Below, one piece after another: positions 42,777-51,456 of a stretch of DNA of 64,000 nucleotides. The stretch is from NCBI RefSeq assembly GCF_002754315.1, contig NZ_PEFE01000001.1:1302001-1366000 (forward strand), read 5' to 3'. Both the position numbers and the translations under genes were made by a program. The stretch's first letter is position 1, and each line of letters starts with the position of its first letter. The stretch comes from Flavobacterium sp. 11. GTDB lineage: Bacteria; Bacteroidota; Bacteroidia; Flavobacteriales; Flavobacteriaceae. Under the pieces are notes generated by a model that had not been told where the DNA came from, searched no databases, and was given only the letters and a program-made list of their open reading frames with translations.

Positions 42777-42812
42777 TTCTGTAATCTATAAGAGATGTTA
42801 TTTGGTAAAACA

Positions 42813-42850
42813 AAAACCCTTGCTTCCGAAATCGGGAATACAAGGGTTTT
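42813..42850. terminator. Bidirectional terminator between the nuclease-like gene and ahcY
   Basis: AAAACCCTTG (42813-42822) pairs with CAAGGGTTTT (42841-42850); the loop holds a second small palindrome TTCCGAAATCGGGA. Confidence 0.85.
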
Positions 42851-42883
42851 AAAAATCCAATAATCTAAAAATCTAATTTCAGA

Positions 42884-44200
42884 CTAGTATCTGTAATATT
42901 CTGGTTTGAATGGACCTTCAACTGGAACACCAATATAATCAGCCTGATCAACACGTAACGTTTCTAATTCAACACCTAATTTAGCTAAGTGCAACATTGC
43001 TACTTTTTCGTCAAGGTGTTTTGGTAACATGTACACGTCATTGTTGTATGCCGCGCTGTTTTTCCATAATTCGATTTGAGCTAAAGTTTGGTTAGTAAAT
43101 GAGTTACTCATTACAAAACTTGGGTGACCTGTAGCGCAACCAAGGTTTACTAAACGACCTTCAGCCAAAATGATGATGTCATTTCCGGCAATAGTATATT
43201 TGTCAACTTGAGGTTTGATTTCGATTTTTGAATCACCGTGGTTTTCGTTCAACCAAGCCATATCAATTTCGTTATCAAAATGTCCAATGTTACAAACGAT
43301 AGTTTTGTCTTTCATTTTTTCGAAATGAGAACCCAAAACGATATCTTTATTTCCAGTAGTAGTAATGATAATATCAGCAGTCGCGATAACGGTATCTAAT
43401 TTTTTTACTTCAAAACCGTCCATTGCAGCTTGTAAAGCACAAATTGGGTCAATTTCAGTAACCGTAACAATAGAACCAGCACCTCTAAAAGAAGCAGCAG
43501 TTCCTTTACCTACGTCACCGTAACCACAAACGATTACTCTTTTTGCAGCAAGCATAATATCAGTTGCACGACGAACAGCATCAACTGCAGATTCTTTACA
43601 ACCGTATTTGTTATCAAATTTCGATTTAGTAACTGAGTCATTTACATTGATAGCAGGCATTGGCAATGTTCCCGCTTTTACTCTTTCGTACAATCTGTGA
43701 ACACCTGTTGTAGTTTCCTCAGATAATCCTTTGATTCCAGAAACCAATTCCGGGTAACGGTCAATAACCATATTGGTCAAATCTCCACCGTCATCAAGAA
43801 TCATGTTCAATGGTTTTCTGTCTTCACCAAAGAATAAAGTTTGCTCAATACACCAGTCAAAATCTTCCTCGTTCAAACCTTTCCAAGCATAAACTTGAAT
43901 TCCTGCAGCAGCAATAGCAGCAGCAGCTTGATCTTGAGTAGAGAAAATGTTACAAGAACTCCAAGTCACTTCAGCACCAAGAGCAATTAAAGTTTCAATC
44001 AAAACCGCAGTTTGGATTGTCATGTGCAAACATCCTGCAATACGAGCACCAGCAAGTGGTTGTTCGTTTTTGTATTCCGCACGAAGGGCCATTAAACCTG
44101 GCATTTCAGCTTCAGCTAGTTCAATTTCTTTTCTTCCCCAAGCCGCTAGAGAAATGTCTTTAACTTTGAAAGCCACAAAAGGCATAGTTGTAGTACTCAT
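42884..44200 (-). CDS. ahcY: Adenosylhomocysteinase (SAH hydrolase)
   Basis: Splits S-adenosylhomocysteine to adenosine and homocysteine, recycling the by-product of methylations; NAD-bound, cytoplasmic. Over 438 residues: [19 protein letters not shown] and [13 protein letters not shown] at the front, the catalytic Lys/Asp region [18 protein letters not shown], the NAD loop [10 protein letters not shown] at about 222-229, and the C-terminal [14 protein letters not shown] and KPEYYRY tail that reaches the cofactor of the neighbouring subunit. Single gene with a promoter at 44234-44241 and a bidirectional terminator. Confidence 0.97.
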   Translation of the reverse strand: MSTTTMPFVAFKVKDISLAAWGRKEIELAEAEMPGLMALRAEYKNEQPLAGARIAGCLHMTIQTAVLIETLIALGAEVTWSSCNIFSTQDQAAAAIAAAGIQVYAWKGLNEEDFDWCIEQTLFFGEDRKPLNMILDDGGDLTNMVIDRYPELVSGIKGLSEETTTGVHRLYERVKAGTLPMPAINVNDSVTKSKFDNKYGCKESAVDAVRRATDIMLAAKRVIVCGYGDVGKGTAASFRGAGSIVTVTEIDPICALQAAMDGFEVKKLDTVIATADIIITTTGNKDIVLGSHFEKMKDKTIVCNIGHFDNEIDMAWLNENHGDSKIEIKPQVDKYTIAGNDIIILAEGRLVNLGCATGHPSFVMSNSFTNQTLAQIELWKNSAAYNNDVYMLPKHLDEKVAMLHLAKLGVELETLRVDQADYIGVPVEGPFKPEYYRY

Positions 44201-44233
44201 TTATAGTATATTTGTAATTGTAAAATTTTTTTG

Positions 44234-44241
44234 CAAATTTA
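44234..44241 (-). promoter_or_regulatory. TAnnTTTG promoter element for ahcY
   Basis: The minus strand reads TAAATTTG, an exact match, 33 bases before the start codon at 44200. Confidence 0.6.
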
Positions 44242-44354
44242 CGTAATAACTTTAGAATTTAACTGTTTTCTAAAAGATTTATGAATTGTTTAATTCGCTA
44301 ATCTTTTGAACATTAACTAAATAATTTCTTCATGCTGAACTTGTTTCAGTTTCT

Positions 44355-44438
44355 GGAGCTATTTCCCGTTATTCGCTATATCTTTTTCCACGCAAAAAAG
44401 CGTAAAAAAAGGATGCCGCTACTACCGGGGCTAAAAAA
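44355..44438 (+). repeat. Palindromic intergenic repeat, copy C (upstream of the phosphopantetheinyl transferase gene)
   Basis: GGAGCTATTTCCCG, then TTTTTCCACGC with GCGTAAAAAAA as the hairpin, then GGATGCCGCTACTACCGGGG and CTAAAAA. Same orientation as copy B and the same order of parts as copies A and B. It is read by a spurious extension of the downstream reading frame. Confidence 0.8.
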
Positions 44439-44454
44439 CCAAGACCATAATACG

Positions 44455-45096
44455 ATGCCACTTTACAAAACGAAACATATCTCCCGAAGCGTCGGGACCA
44501 GTACCCAAATCCTCGTTTGGAAAGTAACCGAATCCTATGCGGAATTATTAGAAGAAGTGGTGTTAAACGACAGCAATCGCATTCGGCTTGACGGAATGAA
44601 ATCTGAAATGCACCAACGTGCTTTTCTTAGTGTTCGCAAGTTATTGCAGGAGACGGGACACACCGATTTAGATTTGTATTATGACGAATTCGGTAAGCCG
44701 CATTTACAAGGAGAGAAACATATTTCCATAACACATTCACATAATTTTTCGGCAATTATTATCAGTGGCGAAACCGTAGGAATCGATATTGAATTGCAAA
44801 GAGACAAAATTACTCGAATTGCTGATAAATTCTGTGATTCAGAATTTCAATTTTTGGATATGGACAGTGAAGAATACATCAGGAAATTAACGGTTATTTG
44901 GGGCGCCAAAGAAGCCATTTTTAAAATAAGAAATGAAAAAGGTATTAGTTTTAAAGACCACATAAGTGTTGAGGAGTTTCGTATTAACGTTAAACAAACT
45001 GTTGCGAAACTTCATTTTAATAATTTGGTTAAGGATTTCAACATTCATTTTGAAGAAATAGAGGATTTTACGTTGGTTTATGCTTTCGAAAATTAA
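44455..45096 (+). CDS. 4'-phosphopantetheinyl transferase family protein
   Basis: Attaches the phosphopantetheine arm of CoA to a carrier-protein serine. I start at the ATG at 44455 (213 residues); a start 123 bases upstream would translate the palindromic repeat. Family motifs are complete: GKPHLQGEKHISITHSHN, the magnesium site VGIDIELQRD, and IWGAKEAIFKI (WxxKEA). The Sfp-like length suggests broad carrier specificity rather than AcpS. GGGP synthase follows 36 bases later, so both may be cotranscribed. A palindrome TCCCGAAGCGTCGGGA lies inside codons 10-15. Confidence 0.9.
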   Translation: MPLYKTKHISRSVGTSTQILVWKVTESYAELLEEVVLNDSNRIRLDGMKSEMHQRAFLSVRKLLQETGHTDLDLYYDEFGKPHLQGEKHISITHSHNFSAIIISGETVGIDIELQRDKITRIADKFCDSEFQFLDMDSEEYIRKLTVIWGAKEAIFKIRNEKGISFKDHISVEEFRINVKQTVAKLHFNNLVKDFNIHFEEIEDFTLVYAFEN

Positions 45097-45132
45097 AAAC
45101 AAACCGCAATTTGCGAATTAGCGGTAAAAAGT

Positions 45133-45849
45133 ATGACAAATATTTATAAAGACATTTTAAAAGCAAAAAGCGAGAATACAAAATTACTCGCCATTCTTCT
45201 TGATCCTGATAAAGTAGTTTTGGAGAATTTATCTATTTTAATTTCAAAAATAAACCTTTCGCCAGCAAGCCATATTTTTATTGGCGGAAGCCAGGTCGAA
45301 AATAATATTTTAGATGAATTAATTGTGAAAATCAAACAAAACTGCAATTTACCAATTGTTCTTTTTCCTGGAAACCCATCCCAGATTTCAGATAAAGCCG
45401 ATGCGATTTTGTTTTTGTCTTTAATCTCTGGTCGCAATCCAGATTTTCTAATTGAGCACCAAGTAAAAGCGGCACCCGTTTTAAAACAAACCCAACTTGA
45501 AATAATCTCGACGGGCTATATTTTAATTGAAAGTGGAAATGAAACCGCCGTGGAGCGGGTTAGTAATACAACGCCTTTAGATAGAAATAATCTGGATTTA
45601 GCATTGGCAACCGCTCAAGCGGGCGAAATGTTAGGCAATAAGTTGATTTATCTGGAAGCGGGAAGTGGTGCAAAACAAGCAGTCCCTCTAGAAATGATTG
45701 CATTAGTTGCTCAAAATATTGAAATCCCGTTACTTGTTGGTGGCGGAATTGTAGATTTGCAGGGAATTCAAAACGCCTATCATGCCGGTGCCGATTTAGT
45801 AATTATAGGAACAGCCTTTGAAAACGACATGAATTTTTTTAATCAATAA
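45133..45849 (+). CDS. Geranylgeranylglyceryl/heptaprenylglyceryl phosphate synthase family
   Basis: A 238-residue TIM barrel joining a polyprenyl diphosphate to sn-glycerol-1-phosphate. LAILLDPDKV (about 19-28), FIGGSQVE, PIVLFPGNPSQIS, STGYILIESG, IYLEAGSGAKQAV and the phosphate loop PLLVGGGIVDLQGIQNA with DLVIIGTAFE are family motifs. Bacteroidota enzymes of this group make ether lipids with geranylgeranyl chains in vitro, though the cellular product is unclear. It is followed by pnuC after 13 bases. Confidence 0.93.
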   Translation: MTNIYKDILKAKSENTKLLAILLDPDKVVLENLSILISKINLSPASHIFIGGSQVENNILDELIVKIKQNCNLPIVLFPGNPSQISDKADAILFLSLISGRNPDFLIEHQVKAAPVLKQTQLEIISTGYILIESGNETAVERVSNTTPLDRNNLDLALATAQAGEMLGNKLIYLEAGSGAKQAVPLEMIALVAQNIEIPLLVGGGIVDLQGIQNAYHAGADLVIIGTAFENDMNFFNQ

Positions 45850-45862
45850 TTTAATTTTTGCA

Positions 45863-46492
45863 ATGATAGAATACCTTTTTTCTCAATACGCAGATTATCC
45901 AACCTTAGATATAGTTTTAGAAATTGTAGCGGTCGTTTTTGGTTTGTTAAGTGTTTGGTATGCTAAAAAAGACAATATTTTAGTTTTTCCAACGGGATTA
46001 GTAAGTACATCTATTTATGTTTACTTGCTTTGGAAATGGACTTTATGGGGCGATATGATGATCAATGGATACTATTTTGTGATGAGTATTTATGGTTGGT
46101 ACCATTGGACCAGAAAAAAAGATGATACAGTTGAGTTCCCAATTTCAAAAATATCGAGTTCTGAAAAACGAATTGCGATAATTCTTTTTATATTTACGGT
46201 CGCTTTTGTGGTTTCGGTATATCATTATTTCGGAAAATTCACCACTTGGTATGCTTATGTAGATACATTTATCACAGGAATTTTCTTTGTAGGAATGTGG
46301 CTCATGGCCAAAAGAAAAGTAGAAAATTGGGTATTTTGGATTATTGGAGATGTAATTTCAATTCCATTATATTTTTCAAAAGGATTTACTTTTACAAGTT
46401 TTCAATACATAGTATTTACAATAGTTGCCATTTTTGGCTATTTAGAATGGAAGAAAATCTCAGACAGCTCTCAAACGGAGCTACAAAAATAA
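45863..46492 (+). CDS. pnuC: Nicotinamide riboside/mononucleoside transporter PnuC
   Basis: A 209-residue inner-membrane protein with about seven hydrophobic helices. LEIVAVVFGLLSVWYAKKDN and MMINGYYFVMSIYGWYHW are the conserved PnuC regions, and W-x3-DVISIPLYFSKG marks the later helix. It takes up nicotinamide riboside (or a related vitamin) for NAD salvage. Its last 46 bases overlap the next gene, a NadR-like kinase, which phosphorylates the imported riboside and so traps it; this overlap suggests coupled translation. Confidence 0.94.
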   Translation: MIEYLFSQYADYPTLDIVLEIVAVVFGLLSVWYAKKDNILVFPTGLVSTSIYVYLLWKWTLWGDMMINGYYFVMSIYGWYHWTRKKDDTVEFPISKISSSEKRIAIILFIFTVAFVVSVYHYFGKFTTWYAYVDTFITGIFFVGMWLMAKRKVENWVFWIIGDVISIPLYFSKGFTFTSFQYIVFTIVAIFGYLEWKKISDSSQTELQK

Positions 46493-48567
46493 TTAAAATT
46501 GCTCTATTTGGTCCGGAAAGTACTGGAAAAACCACATTAGCAAAACAACTCGCTGAATATTATAAAACAGAATGGGTTCCTGAATATGCACGAGAATACC
46601 TTCAAGAAAAATGGGATGTAAATCAACAGATTTGTGATATTGACGACATGCTTCCTATTGCTTTTGGGCAAACTAAATTAGAAAATGAAAGTGCTTTAAT
46701 TGCTAATAACTACCTTTTTTGTGATACTAATTTATTGGTAACCAAAGTTTTTTCCGAAGTGTATTATGATTATTGTGATCCATTATTAGATCAAGCGGCT
46801 CGCGAACATGAGTACGACTTGTTTTTTCTTACGGATATTGATGTTCCTTGGGAAAAAGATGATTTAAGAGACCGTCCGGAAGAAAGAGAGTCGGTATTTG
46901 CAATTTTCAAACAATCCTTGATTGATAATAAGAAACCATTTGTCATTCTTTCAGGAGATAAAAAATTAAGACTGAAGAAAGCAGTTGCTATTATTAATGA
47001 TTTGACAAAAGCCAAAGAGATGGGACTTTCTTCTCTTGATTTTGTTCAAATTTATGAAAAAGGTGTTCCATTAAAAAATATTCAGCAACAGCTTAGTTTT
47101 TTCAGAAATGGAATTGAAAAAAGTAATCTGGTTGGACCAGCAACTTTATTTAATGGTATTTTAAAATTATCAGAAAATGATTTTCGACTAAAAGCAGATT
47201 ATTTTGATGAAAATAAATCTAGTTTAAAACTGGAGAAATTTGTCCCTGCATCAGGAGCAGCCACTAGAATGTTTAAATTTCTGCTTACTTTTCTAAAAGA
47301 TTTTGATGTCGAAAATGAAACCATTAATGCTTATGTAAATAGAAAAAAAGAAACAGAACTTCCTGTTTTTATAGTGGGTTTAGAGAAGTTTCCATTTTTC
47401 AAGGCAGTTGATAAAAAACTAAGAGAGGAATTTATTGACTTTGAGTTTCTTCATCGAGATTATAAAAATTATTATTTTATAAAATTACTTTTGGCTCCTG
47501 ATTACTTCAATTTTGCCGGTAAGCCTAAAGGTGTACTACCTTTTCATAAATATCTAAACCATATTTATACACCGGTGGAAGAACATCTTAATGAGTGTGT
47601 TCATTATGCAAATTCAAATTCAAATTCAAACTTGCATTTTACAGTGTCAGAATCTCATTTGGCTCAGTTTAAAACAACGATTAATGCTATTAAAGGCAAA
47701 TTAGAAAAAAAGTCAGGGATAGCTATACATGTTAGTTACTCTTGTCAAAATGAGAGCACGGATACCCTTACTGTGGATTTTGAAAATAATCCCTTCAGAG
47801 ATGAAAATGGCAAGTTGTTTTTTAGGCCGGGTGGACATGGAGCTTTGATAGAAAACTTAAATAATCTTGATGCTGATATTATTTTTATAAAAAATATTGA
47901 TAATGTTATCCAAAATAATATTGAAAAAATTGCTTTGTATAAAAAAGCATTGGCAGGAATTTTAATAGAATTGCAACAGCAGGTATTTAAGTATTTACAT
48001 GCAATTGATGCTGCAGAAATTCAGCAAGAAGAAAGTGAAGAAATTTTACTTTTTTTGCAAGAAAAACTAAATATTAGAGTCTCAAACAGTTTTTACGAAC
48101 TTAGTTTTGAAAATAAAATAATCGAAATTAGAACTATTTTAAACAGGCCTATGAGAGTTTGTGGAATGGTAAAAAATGAAGGTGAAACCGGTGGTGGCCC
48201 TTTTTGGGTAAAAGATGAAAAAGGTTCTATTACTTTACAAATTGTTGAGAGTTCTCAAGTAGATTTATCAGATGATAATCAGAGGGGAATCCTGAATGCA
48301 TCTACACATTTTAACCCGGTAGATTTAGTTTGCGGAATTAAAAATTATAAAAAGGAGAAGTTCGACCTGACTCAGTTTGTGGATCATAATAGTGGCTTTG
48401 TAGTAGAGAAAACTACTTTTGGAAGAGCTATTAAATCGTATGAATTACCTGGTTTATGGAATGGTGCCATGGCAAAATGGATGACGGTATTTGTTCAAGT
48501 GCCTTTGATTACTTTTAATCCGGTAAAAACAGTAAATGATTTATTAAAACCAGCACATCAGCCGTAA
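46447..48567 (+). CDS. NadR-like ribosylnicotinamide kinase fused to a DUF4301 domain
   Basis: I start at the ATG at 46447 (706 residues) because the ORF upstream merely runs through pnuC in another frame. Residues 1-190 are a P-loop kinase of the NadR C-terminal type: FGPESTGKTTLAKQLAEYYK at 21-40, WVPEYAREYLQ, IAFGQTKLE, FCDTNLLVTKVFSEVYY, DDLRDRPEERE. From about 192 (MGLSSLDFVQIYEKG) a second region begins that matches DUF4301: KFVPASGAATRMFKFL, HYANSNSNSNLHFTVSESHL, VCGMVKNEGETGGGPFW and STHFNPVDLVCGIKNYKKEK. The two are usually separate genes, as I recall, so this is an in-frame fusion; a methionine sits exactly at the join. The kinase part fits NAD salvage with PnuC; the DUF4301 role is unknown, with some nucleotidyltransferase-like sequence features. 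Confidence 0.88.
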   Translation: MEENLRQLSNGATKIIKIALFGPESTGKTTLAKQLAEYYKTEWVPEYAREYLQEKWDVNQQICDIDDMLPIAFGQTKLENESALIANNYLFCDTNLLVTKVFSEVYYDYCDPLLDQAAREHEYDLFFLTDIDVPWEKDDLRDRPEERESVFAIFKQSLIDNKKPFVILSGDKKLRLKKAVAIINDLTKAKEMGLSSLDFVQIYEKGVPLKNIQQQLSFFRNGIEKSNLVGPATLFNGILKLSENDFRLKADYFDENKSSLKLEKFVPASGAATRMFKFLLTFLKDFDVENETINAYVNRKKETELPVFIVGLEKFPFFKAVDKKLREEFIDFEFLHRDYKNYYFIKLLLAPDYFNFAGKPKGVLPFHKYLNHIYTPVEEHLNECVHYANSNSNSNLHFTVSESHLAQFKTTINAIKGKLEKKSGIAIHVSYSCQNESTDTLTVDFENNPFRDENGKLFFRPGGHGALIENLNNLDADIIFIKNIDNVIQNNIEKIALYKKALAGILIELQQQVFKYLHAIDAAEIQQEESEEILLFLQEKLNIRVSNSFYELSFENKIIEIRTILNRPMRVCGMVKNEGETGGGPFWVKDEKGSITLQIVESSQVDLSDDNQRGILNASTHFNPVDLVCGIKNYKKEKFDLTQFVDHNSGFVVEKTTFGRAIKSYELPGLWNGAMAKWMTVFVQVPLITFNPVKTVNDLLKPAHQP

Positions 48568-48608
48568 TAATTTTACTGAAACATTTCCGAAGTTTCGGGA
48601 CAACATCA

Positions 48609-49010
48609 ATGGAAAACGAAAAAATTATAGCTGAGTTAAGTTTTAAAGCCGTCCGGAGCAGTGGAGCCGGTGGCCAGAACGTAAATAAAGTTTCTTCAAA
48701 AGTGGTACTGACTTTTGATTTGAAAAATTCTCAGGCTTTAACCGAAGAAGAAAAACTTTTGGTCGAAACCAAATTGTCTTCAAGGTTAACAACTGATTCT
48801 GTTTTAATCTTGAATTGTGATGAAGATCGAAGTCAGTTTAGAAACAAGGAAATTGTAATCAAACGATTTTTGGAACTTATAAAAAATGCGTTGCTTATTC
48901 CTAAAGAACGTAAACCTACTAAAATCCCTAAGTCGTTTATTAGAAAGCGAATAAAGGACAAAAAGAACATTTCTGAAATTAAAAAGACACGCAGAAAACC
49001 TGATTTTTAA
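48609..49010 (+). CDS. arfB: Peptidyl-tRNA hydrolase ArfB-type ribosome rescue factor
   Basis: A 133-residue release-factor-like protein. The catalytic GGQ is at residues 21-23 (SSGAGGQNVNKVSSKVVL), and the basic tail (PKSFIRKRIKDKKNISEIKK, ending RRKPDF) is the part that probes the empty mRNA channel. It frees ribosomes stalled without a stop codon. No codon-recognition domain is present, as expected. A small palindrome TTCCGAAGTTTCGGGA lies just upstream (48585-48600). Confidence 0.93.
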   Translation: MENEKIIAELSFKAVRSSGAGGQNVNKVSSKVVLTFDLKNSQALTEEEKLLVETKLSSRLTTDSVLILNCDEDRSQFRNKEIVIKRFLELIKNALLIPKERKPTKIPKSFIRKRIKDKKNISEIKKTRRKPDF

Positions 49011-49051
49011 AATTTATTCCAATTCATAATTTATAATTCACAATTTATAAT

Positions 49052-49059
49052 TAGTTTTG
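49052..49059 (+). promoter_or_regulatory. TAnnTTTG promoter element for the TPP riboswitch and receptor
   Basis: TAGTTTTG, exact match; expected start of transcription about 49063, where the riboswitch P1 strand begins. Confidence 0.65.
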
Positions 49060-49062
49060 CGC

Positions 49063-49180
49063 TGTCTCAAAGGGGTGCTCTAAATAACGAGCTGAGATTA
49101 TACCCAAAGAACCTGGACAAGTAATGTTGTCAAGGGAAAAAATGACAAACAAATAGCGTGCACACTACTTTATTTGTCAT
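49063..49180 (+). promoter_or_regulatory. TPP riboswitch (THI element)
   Basis: The conserved core is complete: AGGGGTGCTC, GAGCTGAGATTATACCC, AAAGAACCTGGACAAGTAAT and CAAGGGAA (49071-49138). TGTC (49063-49066) can pair with GACA (49144-49147) as P1. The ATGACAAA at 49142-49149 can instead pair with TTTGTCAT at 49173-49180, so the two pairings exclude each other and form a plausible expression platform. It leads to the TonB-dependent receptor gene 66 bases on. Thiamin diphosphate binding should lower its expression. Confidence 0.95.
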
Positions 49181-49246
49181 AGGAAACAATCATTTTTTAA
49201 TTTAACAAAAGAATAATTCCCCCTTTTATTCGTAATCTTTTTACGG

Positions 49247-51397
49247 ATGAATACTTTTATTACAGTTACAAAGTCTCAAAGTCTCAAAGTCTCAAAGTCC
49301 AAGAATCTGACATATTATATGTCTTCGGTCTTTTTTCTTGCAACTTTTATCTCTTTCTCACAAGTCAAAGACACAACGAAAGTAAACCAACTTGATGAAG
49401 TTTTGGTTTCGGCAGTTCGTGTGACCACAAAAACACCAGTCAGTTTTAGCAATTTGGACAAAAAGGAAATCAAATTCCGAAATTTAGGACAGGATATTCC
49501 TATTCTGATGAATTATCTGCCTTCAGTTGTGACCACTTCTGATGCGGGAAATGGAGTTGGATATACCGGAATTCGCGTCCGTGGTAGTGATGCAACAAGA
49601 GTGAATGTTACTATCAACGGAATTCCTTACAATGATTCTGAAAGTCATGGGACGTATTGGGTAAATATGCCTGATTTTGCATCTTCAGTGGAGAGTTTGC
49701 AGTTGCAGCGCGGCGTAGGAACTTCAACTAATGGAGCAGGAGCTTTTGGTGCCAGTTTAAATATGCTTACGGATAATTTTGCCAAAGAAAGTACAGGAGA
49801 AATCTCCAACTCTTTTGGAAGTTTCAATACCAGAAAACATACAGTAAAATTCAGTACAGGTCTAATGAACGATCATTTTGAAATCGCGGGTCGTTTGTCA
49901 GCTTTAAATTCAGATGGTTATGTGGATCGTGGCGCATCTGATTTGAAATCTTATTTTCTTCAAGGGACATATGTAGGGAAAACTACGTTGATAAAAGCCT
50001 TGGTTTTTGGAGGAAAAGAGAAAACGTATCAGTCTTGGAACGGAATTGACGGCGAAACATTGAACAATGATCGCACGTTTAATTCAGCAGGAGCTTTTAC
50101 GGATGAACAAGGAAATGCTCGTTTTTATGACAATGAAACCGATAATTACCAACAAGATCACTCTCAATTGCATTGGAACGAAAAAATATCAGAAAACTGG
50201 AGTACTAATTTTGCGTTGCATTACACCAAAGGAAAAGGATTCTATGAAAATTACAAAGAAGACGCTGATTTAACCAATTATGGATTACAGCCAGTTGGTG
50301 CCGTGACAACAACTGATTTGATTCGTCAAAAATGGTTGGATAATGATTTCTACGGAACTACATTTTCTGCGAATTACAAGAAAGATAAATTGGATGTGAT
50401 TTTTGGTGGCGGATGGAATAAATATGAAGGCAGCCATTTCGGGGAAGTTATTTGGGCACGATTTGCTTCGCAGAGCGAATTAGGAGATCGTTATTATGAC
50501 GATTATGCTGTCAAAACGGATGGAACTATTTTTGCCAAAGCCAATTACCAAATCACAACGCAATTAAGTTTATTTGGAGATTTACAATATCGTACGGTTA
50601 ATTATAAAGCCAACGGGGTTCAGGCAGATGTAGTAGATGATACATTTAATTTTTTTAATCCAAAGACTGGGTTGACGTATGACATCAATGCTAATAATGC
50701 CTTGTATTTTTCCTATGCCAGAGCGAACAGGGAACCAAACAGAACCGATTATGAAGGCGGAAACGTAAAGTCAGAAAAATTGAATGACTTTGAATTGGGT
50801 TGGAGATATGTTGCAGAGAAAGTACAATTCAATTCGAATGTGTATTATATGGCCTATAAAGATCAATTGATTTTAACTGGAAATCTGGATGATGTAGGCG
50901 CTCCGATACGTTCCAATAGCGAAAAAAGCTACCGTTTAGGATTGGAAGTAGACGCTACAATAGCGTTGACAAATCAATTGATTATCCGTCCTAATTTTAC
51001 CTTGAGTGCTAATAAAAATACTGATTTAGCGGTAGAAGGACAGAATTATGGCACTACTGATATCGCGTATTCACCATCGATTATTGCGGGAAATATTTTG
51101 GTCTATACACCAGTGGAAAATCTTCACATTTCATGGATGCAAAAATTCGTTGGGGAACAATACATGAATAACATTGAATTACCGGCTGCAAAGTTGGCAG
51201 ACTACTTTGTGAATGACTTGAACGTTGCGTATGAGTTTAAACCAAAATCAGTTTTTAAATCGATTATTGTGACTGGTTTAGTCAATAACTTTTTAGACAA
51301 AAAATATGTTTCTAACGGATACATGTATGATGTATACCCGTATTATTATCCACAAGCGGGAATTAATTTCCTTGCCGGATTGACTTTGAAGTTTTAG
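49247..51397 (+). CDS. TonB-dependent receptor, probably for thiamin or a precursor
   Basis: A 716-residue outer-membrane receptor. A signal peptide follows M25 (SSVFFLATFISFSQ), a plug domain runs about 50-170 (DEVLVSAVRVTTKTPVSF, GIRVRGSDATRVNVTINGIP, QLQRGVGTSTNGAGAFG), and a barrel fills the rest to LAGLTLKF. It has no carboxypeptidase-like N-domain. The TPP riboswitch upstream gives the best functional clue: such receptors in Bacteroidota are predicted to import thiamin or its phosphates. The start is uncertain: ATG 49247 is followed by a tandem repeat of AAAGTCTC (49270-49299), and ATG 49319 would begin directly at the signal peptide. If 49247 is used, repeat-number change would shift the frame. 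Confidence 0.93.
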   Translation: MNTFITVTKSQSLKVSKSKNLTYYMSSVFFLATFISFSQVKDTTKVNQLDEVLVSAVRVTTKTPVSFSNLDKKEIKFRNLGQDIPILMNYLPSVVTTSDAGNGVGYTGIRVRGSDATRVNVTINGIPYNDSESHGTYWVNMPDFASSVESLQLQRGVGTSTNGAGAFGASLNMLTDNFAKESTGEISNSFGSFNTRKHTVKFSTGLMNDHFEIAGRLSALNSDGYVDRGASDLKSYFLQGTYVGKTTLIKALVFGGKEKTYQSWNGIDGETLNNDRTFNSAGAFTDEQGNARFYDNETDNYQQDHSQLHWNEKISENWSTNFALHYTKGKGFYENYKEDADLTNYGLQPVGAVTTTDLIRQKWLDNDFYGTTFSANYKKDKLDVIFGGGWNKYEGSHFGEVIWARFASQSELGDRYYDDYAVKTDGTIFAKANYQITTQLSLFGDLQYRTVNYKANGVQADVVDDTFNFFNPKTGLTYDINANNALYFSYARANREPNRTDYEGGNVKSEKLNDFELGWRYVAEKVQFNSNVYYMAYKDQLILTGNLDDVGAPIRSNSEKSYRLGLEVDATIALTNQLIIRPNFTLSANKNTDLAVEGQNYGTTDIAYSPSIIAGNILVYTPVENLHISWMQKFVGEQYMNNIELPAAKLADYFVNDLNVAYEFKPKSVFKSIIVTGLVNNFLDKKYVSNGYMYDVYPYYYPQAGINFLAGLTLKF
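49270..49299 (+). repeat. 8-bp tandem repeat at the start of the receptor gene
   Basis: Three complete AAAGTCTC units and a partial fourth (AAAGTC), inside codons 8-18 of the longer reading of the receptor. Confidence 0.85.
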
Positions 51398-51420
51398 AAT
51401 ATTGTTTTAGTTATAATGAG

Positions 51421-51454
51421 AAAAATCCTGATGGTTTACCTGTCAGGATTTTTT
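51421..51454. terminator. Bidirectional terminator between the receptor and the Rieske-like lipoprotein genes
   Basis: AAAAATCCTGA (51421-51431) pairs with TCAGGATTTTT (51443-51453). Confidence 0.85.
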
Positions 51455-51456
51455 GT

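Noticed and set aside
44201..44354. Possible SAH or SAM riboswitch before ahcY
   Set aside because: The predicted leader is under 35 bases and shows no conserved aptamer.
44332..44454. N-terminal extension of the phosphopantetheinyl transferase
   Set aside because: Codons correspond to repeat copy C and its flank; the family sequence starts at 44455.
46246..46446. Extension of the NadR-like gene back into pnuC
   Set aside because: It runs through pnuC in another frame with Cys/His/Tyr-rich non-family sequence; the kinase domain begins just after the ATG at 46447.
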